Shown piece after piece: positions 26,285 to 35,751 of a stretch of DNA of 35,751 nt. Source of the DNA: a bacterium (lineage in GTDB: Bacteria > T1Sed10-126); NCBI GenBank assembly GCA_003554945.1, contig PWHN01000028.1:1-35751 (forward strand). The letters run 5' to 3'. The notes beneath the pieces were generated by a model. It did no database searches. It had not been told where the DNA came from and saw only the letters and a list, made by a program, of their open reading frames with translations. Each line of letters begins with the position of its first letter. Within the stretch, counting starts at the first letter, position 1. Made by a program: the position numbers and the translations under genes.

Positions 26285-29200
26285 TTACTCCCTTATGATA
26301 GCGATTTTACCTGTTTCCACGTGCTGTTCATCGTCTCCATCGGCCACTACTCTATAAACATATCCACCCGAAGCAACCGGGCGACCTCGATCGTTTACAG
26401 CCTCCCAGACAAAATTATCTGACTGCCAGGTACTGTTATTATTTATTTCTTCCTGGTCCGAATATACCAGTTCACCGGTCAGGGTATAAATTTCCAACTC
26501 AACCTCACCAGTCGCTTTTTCTCCCAGTTCAAGTCCGATCTTAACTTCTTCATCTCGATCAGGGCGAGCGGGGTTGGGCCAGGCGACCGCTTTGTCAATT
26601 CCAAAGTCAGCAACCACCTCAAATCCGGCAATACGTCCCACTCCGGCAACATCGTCGTCTTCAAGTTCATCCGGCGGCCGGCTATCAACGGGAAATTCAC
26701 CGGATCCCGGCACTTCGACAAGCACAACAGCATCAATTATAATGATCCCCAGTGGGACATCTTCATCTACATCAACACTATATTCAATTACTCCCCGTCC
26801 CGGGCTACCATCTTCATAAGGAGGAATACCCTCTGTCATTGAAACACGATCATATTCAAAATAATCACTCACTGTGTCACCCAGGTCATTGTGGAGGAAA
26901 ACAAGTTCATCTACTCCCCGGGGATAAATCGGCGAGGTGTCATAATTTTCAATTTCAAACAGAAGCGAATGATTCTTTTCACCTCTTTCGACTAATAATG
27001 ATTCAACCCTGAATGTAGCTTCCACGGAGGGCCGGCTACGTGTTTCAACGGGGAATTGACCTGCTTCGGCTTCTGCTTCACCCCAGTCCTCCATCAACTC
27101 CGGCTCTCCACCGAATTCAATCCAGTACCTCCGAAAACTCTGATGGTCGGCAAGCGGAAATGCATCAATTGTCGCGGTATCACCCGTTGATCGACCTTCC
27201 GCCGTTTCATAGCCAGCAAGTGAAAACTTCAGCCAGGCCAGTAACGGTTCATCGTTTAACTCCCCCGACAGGGTAAATCTCGCTTCTTCCCTTCCCTCTA
27301 TCTCTTCTGTAGCTTGAGTAAATTCAAATTCCCCGATTTCATCCTCAATTGTACTGCTATCAAGGGGCTCCTCGGGAGAATCTGGCCAGTAAAAATTAAT
27401 TACTTCACCCGCCGGTCTTTCTATAACATGAGGCCAGAGTTTAACGGGAGAATGCCCCTTATTTTCCACGGTAAATTCAACCTCAAAATCGTCCGTCCCT
27501 TCCACGGGGCGGGGTGGATATTCGAAACTGGTTATTTCCAGTTCACCAAAACTTTTATAATAAATATCCACACTTTCCTCGGTTTTATTGCCAGCTACCG
27601 TTTCAACTTCAAAATCCAATCCTACACGTTCTCCCTCTTCAAAATCATCAAATTCAAAAGCCAGGGTACCACCCGCAGTTAAGGAAAATTTATCCCGCCC
27701 GACCTGTACTTCTGGAATATCAGTGTCCGTCTCAACAAGGACGGTCACCGGCTTGGAGTCGGCAAAATAATCGCCGTCAACTTTTTCCAACTCAGCGCCT
27801 TCAGGACCAAAAACAGTTACATCAAGCGAAGCCGTGTCATCCGTATATTCAAATGTAACAGTATCGTGGGCTTTGTTCCCCCAGTAATCGCCTGCTGTTA
27901 GAACAACATCCTGAACAACATATTCAAGCTCGACGCTCGTATCAAACTCAAAATAACCATTCTCCCGAATCCCAGGAACCCGGCTGCCCTCAACTTCAAA
28001 CCAGACAGTATCTCCCGACGGTTTATAAACTTCAGCCCGTAAATCCGGATTTTCGTCGCCCACACGGGCCCAATGTGTTTCGGGTTCAAGTAAAACAATC
28101 TCCGGCTCCGAAGTATCAAACTCAAATTCCCGAGTGGTTGGTGAAAAACTGCGTCCACCATAATAGGGTCTGATTTTTACTTCAACTGTATCGCCGGACT
28201 TTTCTCTAAGATCAAACTTAAAAAGTTCCATAAAAGTAGTATCTCCCTCTGTCATAAAAACCGTTTCTCTCCTTACATCCTCGGGAACGGCCGGACCAAC
28301 CATTTCTAAGGCCAAAGTGTCCGCCGGGTATCCCTTCACAGCACCACCCAGGTAAAATTCATCTGTCCCAACAATATCAACCGCCGGAGTATCAAAACTA
28401 ACTTCAGGCACTTCATCACTAATTCTAACCCGGAGATCGACTCGACGCTCATGGCCATATTCACCAGTAACATAAATATAAACCCGGTTTAGGGACCGGC
28501 CTCGCCTTAGTGATATTTCTTGATTAATAGCAGTGTCCGCGATTACGGCCACGGTTTCGCCATGAGTTCTATTATCAATCTCAATCTCAGCCCGTCGACT
28601 GGTTTTAAGAGTCAACTCAAGAGAATCGCGTTCCAATATCTCGACTTCAGGTTCTTCTGGATCAGTGTCAAAGTCCAGCACATCTTCAACATCCAGCTCA
28701 AGGTCCGGAGCCTCTTCGTAATAAGTTACCGTTCTGCTATCCCGGGCAGTGTTAGTGGCTGTATCATAAACCTCAGTCATCAACACGTTCTTCCCCGGGT
28801 CGAGCTCAATATCCCGCGCAAAAGTGTCATCGCCCAGCTCAGGAGCCGAAATAGGCGAGTGAGGCTCACCGTTCACAGCTACTGTCCCACCGACAGCACC
28901 TTCCGCAGACGCAATCAACTCAACCTGTCCGACACCGGTGGAAAGACCATCTTCGGGAGCAAGCACTTCCAGTTCCGGGGGCTCATCGTCATAAATCACG
29001 GTCAATCCCAGAGCGTCAGTATCTCCCGCCTCATCTTCAGCCAGCAGTTCAAATTCGTTTTCTCCCCGGTTAAGATCACGAGTTAAAGTGAAAGCGCCGC
29101 TGGATTCCAGACTTTCAATTACGTCTTCACCATTCATCTCAAACCGCTCAACAGGTGTCACCTTTGTCTCGACGTTTCCGGAAAAAACAACCGTGTCCTG

Positions 29201-32200
29201 GTTAGTATGATAGCCGGCCTCAGGTTGTTCCAATATTATTTGTGGTTCATAGGGATCATATATAACTTTGGCTTCAGTATCATTGTAAATTCCCCTGACA
29301 GGGTCCTCTATACGGAGAGGAATTCGGTTAGTACCGGTATCAAGGTCAACTGTGCTAACAAAGGAATCATTTTCTTGTTCAACTGCCCCGGTGTCACCAT
29401 CGACATAAACCTCATAAATCCTTCTGGAAACAACAATTATTTCGATTTCTGAGTCGGATACAATTTCACCATAATTGGGACTAATTAGTTCATAAGATAG
29501 TTCAACCCCGACCTCTACTTGCCGGGTTATAGAGTCAGATATGGTTTCACCGTCTTTTTCCAGTTCGGCGGTCACCTCGAGCTCATACTCGCCTGCCTCA
29601 GAATAATCCCGAACAGTAGCAAACGTGTCGGACTGCTCTGCCTCCCGTATAATCTCCCCGTCCAGGCGGATTTCTGCGCTGCTATCGGCAGTCCCCCGAA
29701 CGGGTACCTGCAGGCCACCGGTCTCATACCCGTCCTCAGGTTCCGCCAGGCTCAGATCAAGATCACCCAGGATGACTCGAACTTCTTCGCTTCTGGCAAC
29801 TACTTCAGTTTCACCTTCTTCGCTATGCTTGTATTTAACTTCGAATACATTCTCCCCCTCCAGCAGTTCCACTTCACGCTGATAGAGGGTATCGCTCTCG
29901 GCGCTCATTTCCCAATCTGAATCCCCCCGAATTAATTTAACAGCGGTATCCCCGGCAAGATGTTCATCCTCAGTTACTGACGCCTCAACAAGTGCCATTG
30001 AATCCGCTGTCAGGTCACCATCTCCCGGACGTAAAATTTCCACCCGTGGACCGGTATCCCAGTATTCGACCTCAACTGTGTCTGAAAACGACTCATTACC
30101 CGCCCTGTCAGCAAGTTTTATTCTCAAAGGTGTAACCCCGGTATCAAGACGGATCGTATACTCGTTGCCTTCGCCCACTTCAAGCTGATCCAGGCTTTCT
30201 CGGCTCTCTCCAGCATAAATTCTACCGCTTTCAAGTGGCACTGCACCGGTATCTCCAATCTCATACACGACCTCGAGACGCCCGTCGTCAAGACTATCCC
30301 CGGTGTCAGGATATGTTATGTCCACCGGCGCTGCGGCCGTATCATACCGCACTTCAATAGCTTCGGTCCCCGTCCCGATTGAAGTTGCAACCCTCGCCTT
30401 CAGCTCAAAAATTCCCGTGTCGGCCAGACCGACGACAGTGTCAAAACTGTAATCGTCTACAGCCATTTCTGTACTTAATTCACCGTCCAGCAATATTTCA
30501 AGCTCATTAACCCAGGGGGAGCGGTATGTACCTGCCACCGGCACCTCCGGCAGGCGGGTATCGTAAGGCGAAGCGGGAGAATCTATCTCAATAAACGGCT
30601 CAAAATTACCGCTGATTTCTACAGGTTTTGTGTCGTAATTACCAAATTTATCTTCACCGCTAAATATAACAGTGTTAGTATCACTGAATATTTCCAGGTT
30701 CTTTTCAAATCGCCAGTCAGCTTCTACTTCCAGTTCTATTTCTTCCACTGTGTCACCAGTTTCGCCGCCCAATAGAGAAATAGAGTAAGTGTCGTCCACT
30801 GTTGTGTCCGCAACCGCTCCGGCAATATCAATTGGTGTGGTGTCGTATTCATCCTCAACGTCAAGCTCAAAGCTCGGCGGATAATCCTTGTAGTAGACCT
30901 GGACAGTATCAGCAGTGTCGTTGCCCGCTTCATCAACTGCCGTCACCACAAAAGTATTTGCCCTGGACTCTAATTTCACCTCATTCAACTCGAATTCAAA
31001 GCGTTCAATTTCTGTATCTTCGTTATTAGCTGTCCAGTTAGTATCAAAATTATCATCGTTGGGATAAAAAGTCGTGTCAGCGTTATGCTTTATCCACATT
31101 GTATCTGGTATTTCTTCAGCTTCACCGGCCAGATTTATCAGCTCCTCGCCGGTGTCAATATCTTCTTCAGGAGAAGTAAAGGAGATACCGGCGGCAACCG
31201 TATCGGCAAATATAGTTATCGTGTCACTGGCCATATTACCGGCTGAGTCGTAGACCCGTGCTTCAATTACGTTAGTATCCGCTCCCAGGTGAACTGTATC
31301 CTGCAGAGTAGTGTCAAAAACAGTAGCAATATCAAAAGTATCTGAGACCGTCGTATCCAGGCTGTCGTCAAGATTCTGGTCAACCCCAAACTCATACCTC
31401 TCGATCCCAATTTCAGTATCGGCCGCTTCTACTTCAAGCAGCGGGTTAACCACATTAGTTGTAATACCATCTTCCGGCGCAGTTATTTGAACGCTGGGTT
31501 CAGTGTCGTTGTAGAAGAGGTGAGCAGTATCATAGCCCACGTTCCCATAAATATCTTCCGCACGGCCGACCACCACCGCCGAATCTGGCTCAGTCATTAT
31601 CGTTACCTGCCCCCACCATCGATAAGGCTCCCAGTCTGAAACTTCTCCCTTATAGTCCCACTCCACGTCTCGTTCAATACGATCTCGGTCGCCATCTTCA
31701 ATTTGAAAACCTTCAACGTGGTCAGGGAAAATTTCTTGTAGATCTTCAAAACGGTCAGGTAACAGATCAAGGCCTTCGGCTTCAAACTCAACTTCAACCC
31801 CCCGTTCGTTATAGTAACCCACAGTGTCTGGGTCAATAAATCGCACCTCGGGCGGCGTAGTATCGTAATTCACAACCTTAGAATCAGCAAACAGCTCTCC
31901 TTTTATCATCTTTTCAACAGTGAAAATATTACGGGTATCACTTACCGGTGCCTCCACTTCAAAGTCATTACCGTCCTTCTCAAAATTCACCTGGTCAGTT
32001 AAGTTCTCGTCGTCTCGATAGAGAGTAAGCTCAGAAAATTCGTCTTCCGGTTCAGTTCTTGTATCTCCCTGCACTCCTTTCAGGGTTACGTATTCTTCGT
32101 TCAGGTAAGCTTCGCCATCACGTTCTAATTCAGGTTTGTAAAGATCAATTTCAGGTTCATAGAGAATTTCCACCGATGCTGAGTCGGAGACACCGTAGGG

Positions 32201-35200
32201 CGTAGTATCATAAGCGACAACCTTATTTTCTCCAGGATATAGACCAATTGAAGCCTGAAAATAGCCGTCCTCGTCGGACCATACTGTTGCGCTGTCTAAA
32301 CCGTCATCGTGGTAATGACGTAGCTCCTGTGCTGGACCATGACGGGCTTCAAAGTCCGGAATATTATGGTAATTAGTGGTACGGAACTCAGTATAAAAAC
32401 TCGGATGTTCAACTTCGGTATCACCCTCCGGCCAGATCAGCTCCACTTCAGGTGCTGTTGTATTCTTCTTCACCCTTAAATTATCACTGCGGGTATTGCC
32501 TAACTGATCTTCGACTTCGACATAGATATCAAATTCCTCGTCCTCAAGCGGTATCTCCACTTCCGTATCAAAAGTAGCACGGGTATCGTATTCATCCCCA
32601 GTCAGCTCTAACTCTCTACGCGACTGTTCACCACCGTCATACCAGAGAAAAATTTCTCCTATTTCAGGTTCTCCGCGATCTACTTCAACCTGGCCGGCAA
32701 GACTAATCTTCTCAACTGAAGTATCCACCCGTCCATCGTGTGGTTCGTTGGGTACCGGGGTGTCAATTGAAACACTGGGATCGCTCAGAGGTTCTACCAC
32801 TTCAAATATACCGCTTGTATCAGCCCGGATGTTACCGGCCTTATCCACCAGCTCCACCTCAACATAAGCAGTGTCGGTGCGATTTGCGCCTGTGTATGCC
32901 GGGTCTGCCAGCTGGGGAACCGTCCACCGTTTCTCCCCCTCATCTTCAGTATCACTGGCTATCTCAATTTCGTTCCACCCACTTTCTTCACTACCAGCGT
33001 AATAGTCGTAAAAACTAATACTGATCGGCTCCGTTGCCAGCCCGAGCTCATCGTGAGCTTCCCACTCTATGTCCTGACTCCGCTCAAGCTCCCATATATC
33101 CCCCTCAGAAGGATCAGTCACTTCCAGCTCCGGCTTGTCGGAGTCAATAGTGAACTCTTCTGAAACAACTTTTGTATCGTTGCCGGCAGTATCCGCAGCA
33201 ACAACCCGCAGAGCCACCCCGTCACTGGAAACATCATCGGGGAGCTCCCAGTCGTAGCTTCCCGTGTTATCGATATTAGTTTCCAGCTCAACCCAGTCTG
33301 CGGTCGAATCTGGTCGGAAATCGAGACTGATCGGCTGAGTATCAAGCCCGAAACTGTCGCTGGCCTCCCACTCAACAGTTTCCAGCTCGCCGCCGCGCCA
33401 GTGAGAGCCGGCACCAGGACGTATTATTTCCACTTCCGGATCCTCGCTGTCTATAGTAAAGTCTTCACTTTCGTCAGTGACAATTTCTTCACCGGAATAA
33501 AGCAGCAACTGAACACGCGCCTCCTGCGTATGATCGGACGGGAGCTCCCAGCTTTCCAGAGCTACTTCCCCGGACTCTCCGGCGTCAATTCCATCTATTT
33601 CCTCGATAGGTTCAAATCCAGCACCGTCGGCGGCATACTCGGCTACGAGGGTATCACCCGATTCAATACCACTTGGTTGCCATTCAATTGATTTTTCGCT
33701 TCCACCGGCCCATATTTCTCCACCGGTAGGCGAAATCAGTTCCACCGCCAGCTCACGAATTTCAAACTCGCCGCTGTAATGCTCCTGACTCTGCCCGGCG
33801 CGGTCGTAAGCAGTTATCCTTAGCTGGGCGGCATCAACTTCAGTATCCGGCGGAGCATCAACATACCAGTCGAAGTGACGTTCATCACCCTCCTGTTCAC
33901 CAATTCCCACAAAATCCTGGTCTTCGTCAGCATATTCAATCACAAAACTGTCATACCCGGAGGCTCCGGGGTCAAACTCACTCCACCTCACAACGTGCGT
34001 ATCCCAGAGGGCGACAAGATCGCCCGCTTCCGGATCGTCAATTTCTATCTCAGGTTCACGATCATCTATCGCAAACTTAGCACTGACTGTGTCGCCTACA
34101 ATTCCGGCTTTATCCTCGGCTTCAACTCGCACCTGTACTTCGTCACTATTAATCTCGGGCAGATCCCAGTTATACTCGGTTTCCTCTATTTCGGCTTCGA
34201 CCAGGGTCCACTCGGAGTCTACTTCGGGACGATAGTAGAGCGAGTATGGCTGATCAATTAGATCAGCGTGACCGCTTTCTTCCGGATAATACTTCCAATT
34301 TACCGTTTCCAAGGCCCCCGCAACCCAGGCGGTGTCACCGTCCGGTTCGATTACTTCTACAACCGGCGCGGTGGAGTCAACAATAAAGTCTCCCGTGTAG
34401 GCGGTGCTGTCATTGCCTACCCGGTCACGGGCAGTAACTCTTATTTCCGCCTCCTCAGTATTATCAGCGGGAACATCCCAGGTGTAGCTGGTCCTCTCCA
34501 TATCTTCAGTTTCCTCGAGCAGTTCCTCCCAGACTCCATCTTCGCCACGGTATTCAACTGCGAAAGAATCATACTCGGAATAGCCGGCATCGGGCGCCTG
34601 CCAGATGATCTCATAAGTTGTCTCTCCCTGCACATTTTCTTCGGCTTCCGGCGCTATAACCTCAATTTCAGGCTCGCTGGAATCGACAATAAAATCTTCA
34701 CTTGCTGAGTCATTTTCATTGCCGGCACGGTCAATCGCCGTCACGCGGATTCGCGCTTCGTCCGAATTCTCAGGCGGAATCTGCCAGAGATAATCCCTAT
34801 CTTCACCTTCCACAGCTGCTATTTCATGCCATTGCGCTCCTCCGTCAAAAGACTCCGTCAATACAAAGGTATCATACCCTGATAACCCTGGCTCGTCAGC
34901 CGTCCAGACTATTTCATACTCATCATTCCCCCGCATCCTGGTATCTCCAACCGGGCGCTCCAGCTCTACTGCCGGTTCTTCGTTATCAACTATGAGCGCC
35001 TTTTCTTCGTCATAAGTTGTACTGTTACCCACCTGGTTTACAACCTCTAACTCGAGATCATACTCACCACTGTCCATATTTTCCACCACTTCCAGTTCTT
35101 TCTCCACGGGCTCAACCGCTTCCTCCAGCTCGTAACTGTATATTTTTTCCTCGCCCTCATAAACGTTCAGGGCTGCCGTTTCAAAGTAATCATCATTAGC

Positions 35201-35751
35201 CTGGTGGTCAATTACAAAATCATGTCCCGTCTGTTTGTAAGCCGGATCACCGTCTTCTGGAGAATAAATTACCGCTGTAGGAGCATCATCATGAACTATT
35301 AGGGCGTTCAATTCGATATCTTCCCCCACGTTCTCAGCCAGGTCATAACCACGAACTGTTACATCGTAACGGCCGTCCGCCGTCGACGCTGGCACCGTAA
35401 CAATTTTTTCTTCAATCTCGCCGTCGGTATTCTCGACTTCCTCGGTAAATATTTCTTCACCATTTTCGACAAGCAACTCTGCCGTATCAAAATAATCATC
35501 ATCAAGACTATATTCAATTACAAAGGTGTCTTCACTTTCCAGTATTACTGTATCACTCTCAAGCGGTCTATGTATCTCCGCTTCAGCAAACTCATCCTCC
35601 ACACGCAGTCCAGAGGACTCCACCGGCTCGCTTTCGTTTCCTGCATAATCTACTGCCTCCACCCGCACGTCGTAGTAACCGTCCGCCGTCGACTCCGGCA
35701 CTTCCACAATCTCTATCTCTTCGCTACCCTCAGCCAGCTCCTCCCTAATTA
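26285..35751 (-). CDS. Giant Ig-repeat surface protein, N-terminus beyond the window
   Basis: The frame is open from its stop (26285) to the window edge, so at least 3154 residues are encoded and the true start is outside. The GTG at 35707 lies inside a repeat (VPESTADGYYDV, compare VPASTADGRYDV later) and is not a start. Order from the N-terminal side: three related units with 'STADGxYDV'; seven units of about 104 residues (about 34975-32800) with 'W...G....I.W.A', a central 'W.LP..NS.EA.+RV.A.D.AGN' and 'DFxIDS'; a long array of glucodextranase-B-like Ig units (about 32780-27540); an 'FTVENKGHSPVKL' CARDB-like region; and a C-terminal FlgD-like domain (WPNPARPDRDEEVK, EIYTLTGELV, VASGGYVYRV, GKIAIIRE). 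About a quarter of residues are acidic and Asp-Thr pairs are very frequent. It is likely an adhesin or stalk-like cell-surface protein; no enzyme domain was seen. Confidence 0.88.
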   Translation of the reverse strand, partial: IREELAEGSEEIEIVEVPESTADGYYDVRVEAVDYAGNESEPVESSGLRVEDEFAEAEIHRPLESDTVILESEDTFVIEYSLDDDYFDTAELLVENGEEIFTEEVENTDGEIEEKIVTVPASTADGRYDVTVRGYDLAENVGEDIELNALIVHDDAPTAVIYSPEDGDPAYKQTGHDFVIDHQANDDYFETAALNVYEGEEKIYSYELEEAVEPVEKELEVVENMDSGEYDLELEVVNQVGNSTTYDEEKALIVDNEEPAVELERPVGDTRMRGNDEYEIVWTADEPGLSGYDTFVLTESFDGGAQWHEIAAVEGEDRDYLWQIPPENSDEARIRVTAIDRAGNENDSASEDFIVDSSEPEIEVIAPEAEENVQGETTYEIIWQAPDAGYSEYDSFAVEYRGEDGVWEELLEETEDMERTSYTWDVPADNTEEAEIRVTARDRVGNDSTAYTGDFIVDSTAPVVEVIEPDGDTAWVAGALETVNWKYYPEESGHADLIDQPYSLYYRPEVDSEWTLVEAEIEETEYNWDLPEINSDEVQVRVEAEDKAGIVGDTVSAKFAIDDREPEIEIDDPEAGDLVALWDTHVVRWSEFDPGASGYDSFVIEYADEDQDFVGIGEQEGDERHFDWYVDAPPDTEVDAAQLRITAYDRAGQSQEHYSGEFEIRELAVELISPTGGEIWAGGSEKSIEWQPSGIESGDTLVAEYAADGAGFEPIEEIDGIDAGESGEVALESWELPSDHTQEARVQLLLYSGEEIVTDESEDFTIDSEDPEVEIIRPGAGSHWRGGELETVEWEASDSFGLDTQPISLDFRPDSTADWVELETNIDNTGSYDWELPDDVSSDGVALRVVAADTAGNDTKVVSEEFTIDSDKPELEVTDPSEGDIWELERSQDIEWEAHDELGLATEPISISFYDYYAGSEESGWNEIEIASDTEDEGEKRWTVPQLADPAYTGANRTDTAYVEVELVDKAGNIRADTSGIFEVVEPLSDPSVSIDTPVPNEPHDGRVDTSVEKISLAGQVEVDRGEPEIGEIFLWYDGGEQSRRELELTGDEYDTRATFDTEVEIPLEDEEFDIYVEVEDQLGNTRSDNLRVKKNTTAPEVELIWPEGDTEVEHPSFYTEFRTTNYHNIPDFEARHGPAQELRHYHDDGLDSATVWSDEDGYFQASIGLYPGENKVVAYDTTPYGVSDSASVEILYEPEIDLYKPELERDGEAYLNEEYVTLKGVQGDTRTEPEDEFSELTLYRDDENLTDQVNFEKDGNDFEVEAPVSDTRNIFTVEKMIKGELFADSKVVNYDTTPPEVRFIDPDTVGYYNERGVEVEFEAEGLDLLPDRFEDLQEIFPDHVEGFQIEDGDRDRIERDVEWDYKGEVSDWEPYRWWGQVTIMTEPDSAVVVGRAEDIYGNVGYDTAHLFYNDTEPSVQITAPEDGITTNVVNPLLEVEAADTEIGIERYEFGVDQNLDDSLDTTVSDTFDIATVFDTTLQDTVHLGADTNVIEARVYDSAGNMASDTITIFADTVAAGISFTSPEEDIDTGEELINLAGEAEEIPDTMWIKHNADTTFYPNDDNFDTNWTANNEDTEIERFEFELNEVKLESRANTFVVTAVDEAGNDTADTVQVYYKDYPPSFELDVEDEYDTTPIDIAGAVADTTVDDTYSISLLGGETGDTVEEIELEVEADWRFEKNLEIFSDTNTVIFSGEDKFGNYDTKPVEISGNFEPFIEIDSPASPYDTRLPEVPVAGTYRSPWVNELEILLDGELSTEMAVDDYSFDTVVGLADTGIFELKARVATSIGTGTEAIEVRYDTAAAPVDITYPDTGDSLDDGRLEVVYEIGDTGAVPLESGRIYAGESRESLDQLEVGEGNEYTIRLDTGVTPLRIKLADRAGNESFSDTVEVEYWDTGPRVEILRPGDGDLTADSMALVEASVTEDEHLAGDTAVKLIRGDSDWEMSAESDTLYQREVELLEGENVFEVKYKHSEEGETEVVARSEEVRVILGDLDLSLAEPEDGYETGGLQVPVRGTADSSAEIRLDGEIIREAEQSDTFATVRDYSEAGEYELEVTAELEKDGETISDSITRQVEVGVELSYELISPNYGEIVSDSEIEIIVVSRRIYEVYVDGDTGAVEQENDSFVSTVDLDTGTNRIPLRIEDPVRGIYNDTEAKVIYDPYEPQIILEQPEAGYHTNQDTVVFSGNVETKVTPVERFEMNGEDVIESLESSGAFTLTRDLNRGENEFELLAEDEAGDTDALGLTVIYDDEPPELEVLAPEDGLSTGVGQVELIASAEGAVGGTVAVNGEPHSPISAPELGDDTFARDIELDPGKNVLMTEVYDTATNTARDSRTVTYYEEAPDLELDVEDVLDFDTDPEEPEVEILERDSLELTLKTSRRAEIEIDNRTHGETVAVIADTAINQEISLRRGRSLNRVYIYVTGEYGHERRVDLRVRISDEVPEVSFDTPAVDIVGTDEFYLGGAVKGYPADTLALEMVGPAVPEDVRRETVFMTEGDTTFMELFKFDLREKSGDTVEVKIRPYYGGRSFSPTTREFEFDTSEPEIVLLEPETHWARVGDENPDLRAEVYKPSGDTVWFEVEGSRVPGIRENGYFEFDTSVELEYVVQDVVLTAGDYWGNKAHDTVTFEYTDDTASLDVTVFGPEGAELEKVDGDYFADSKPVTVLVETDTDIPEVQVGRDKFSLTAGGTLAFEFDDFEEGERVGLDFEVETVAGNKTEESVDIYYKSFGELEITSFEYPPRPVEGTDDFEVEFTVENKGHSPVKLWPHVIERPAGEVINFYWPDSPEEPLDSSTIEDEIGEFEFTQATEEIEGREEARFTLSGELNDEPLLAWLKFSLAGYETAEGRSTGDTATIDAFPLADHQSFRRYWIEFGGEPELMEDWGEAEAEAGQFPVETRSRPSVEATFRVESLLVERGEKNHSLLFEIENYDTSPIYPRGVDELVFLHNDLGDTVSDYFEYDRVSMTEGIPPYEDGSPGRGVIEYSVDVDEDVPLGIIIIDAVVLVEVPGSGEFPVDSRPPDELEDDDVAGVGRIAGFEVVADFGIDKAVAWPNPARPDRDEEVKIGLELGEKATGEVELEIYTLTGELVYSDQEEINNNSTWQSDNFVWEAVNDRGRPVASGGYVYRVVADGDDEQHVETGKIAIIRE

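Noticed and set aside
26285-35707. GTG at 35707 as the start of the giant protein
   Set aside because: The frame stays open to the window edge and the codon lies inside a repeat unit; there is no signal peptide after it.

Overview
The window is a strongly one-sided stretch of about 36 kb. Every convincing gene lies on the minus strand, so transcription runs from high to low coordinates. The gene products indicate a diderm (outer-membrane) bacterium: a TolC-type channel, an RND tripartite pump, an outer-membrane barrel and a lipoprotein. Strong AGGAGG-like ribosome sites, frequent TTG starts and a TTGACA/ATAAAT promoter argue against Bacteroidetes and fit an outer-membrane Firmicute. The secreted proteins, and even the inner-membrane ones, are very rich in Asp/Glu, as in salt-in halophiles. 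A halophilic Halanaerobiales relative (Halarsenatibacter-like) is my best guess; this is inference and no 16S or marker gene is present.

From 35751 to 9503 runs what looks like one very long transcription unit (about 26 kb, most junctions overlapping or a few bases apart): (i) a giant Ig-repeat surface protein of more than 3150 residues, cut by the window edge; (ii) a second, 1254-residue Ig-repeat protein with the same C-terminal FlgD-like/sorting-type domain; (iii) a PorV/PorQ-like outer-membrane barrel fused to C-terminal TPRs; (iv) a membrane-bound RsbU-like PP2C phosphatase; (v) an unusual STAS plus RsbW-type ATPase fusion; (vi) a TolC-like channel, an HlyD/MFP adaptor and two different RND pumps in tandem. 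Surface proteins, their possible outer-membrane carrier, a partner-switching signalling module and an envelope pump are thus encoded together.

From 9179 to 6613 lies an NtrC-type response regulator with its GAF histidine kinase, behind its own good sigma70-type promoter. From 6485 to 1822 lie an 11-TPR lipoprotein, an acidic protein with a CsgG/FlgO/LpoB-like N-terminal part, and a second secreted 11-TPR protein paralogous to the lipoprotein.

Positions 1-1821 hold no convincing gene. They are packed with palindromes and repeats whose relatives recur in the other gaps between transcription units (4997-5243, 6486-6612, 9180-9502). The most interesting candidate system is the Ig-repeat/sorting-domain/PorV-like/partner-switch/RND cluster, reminiscent of a type IX-like secretion and surface-anchoring module outside Bacteroidetes. 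No core T9SS motor or translocon gene is in view.
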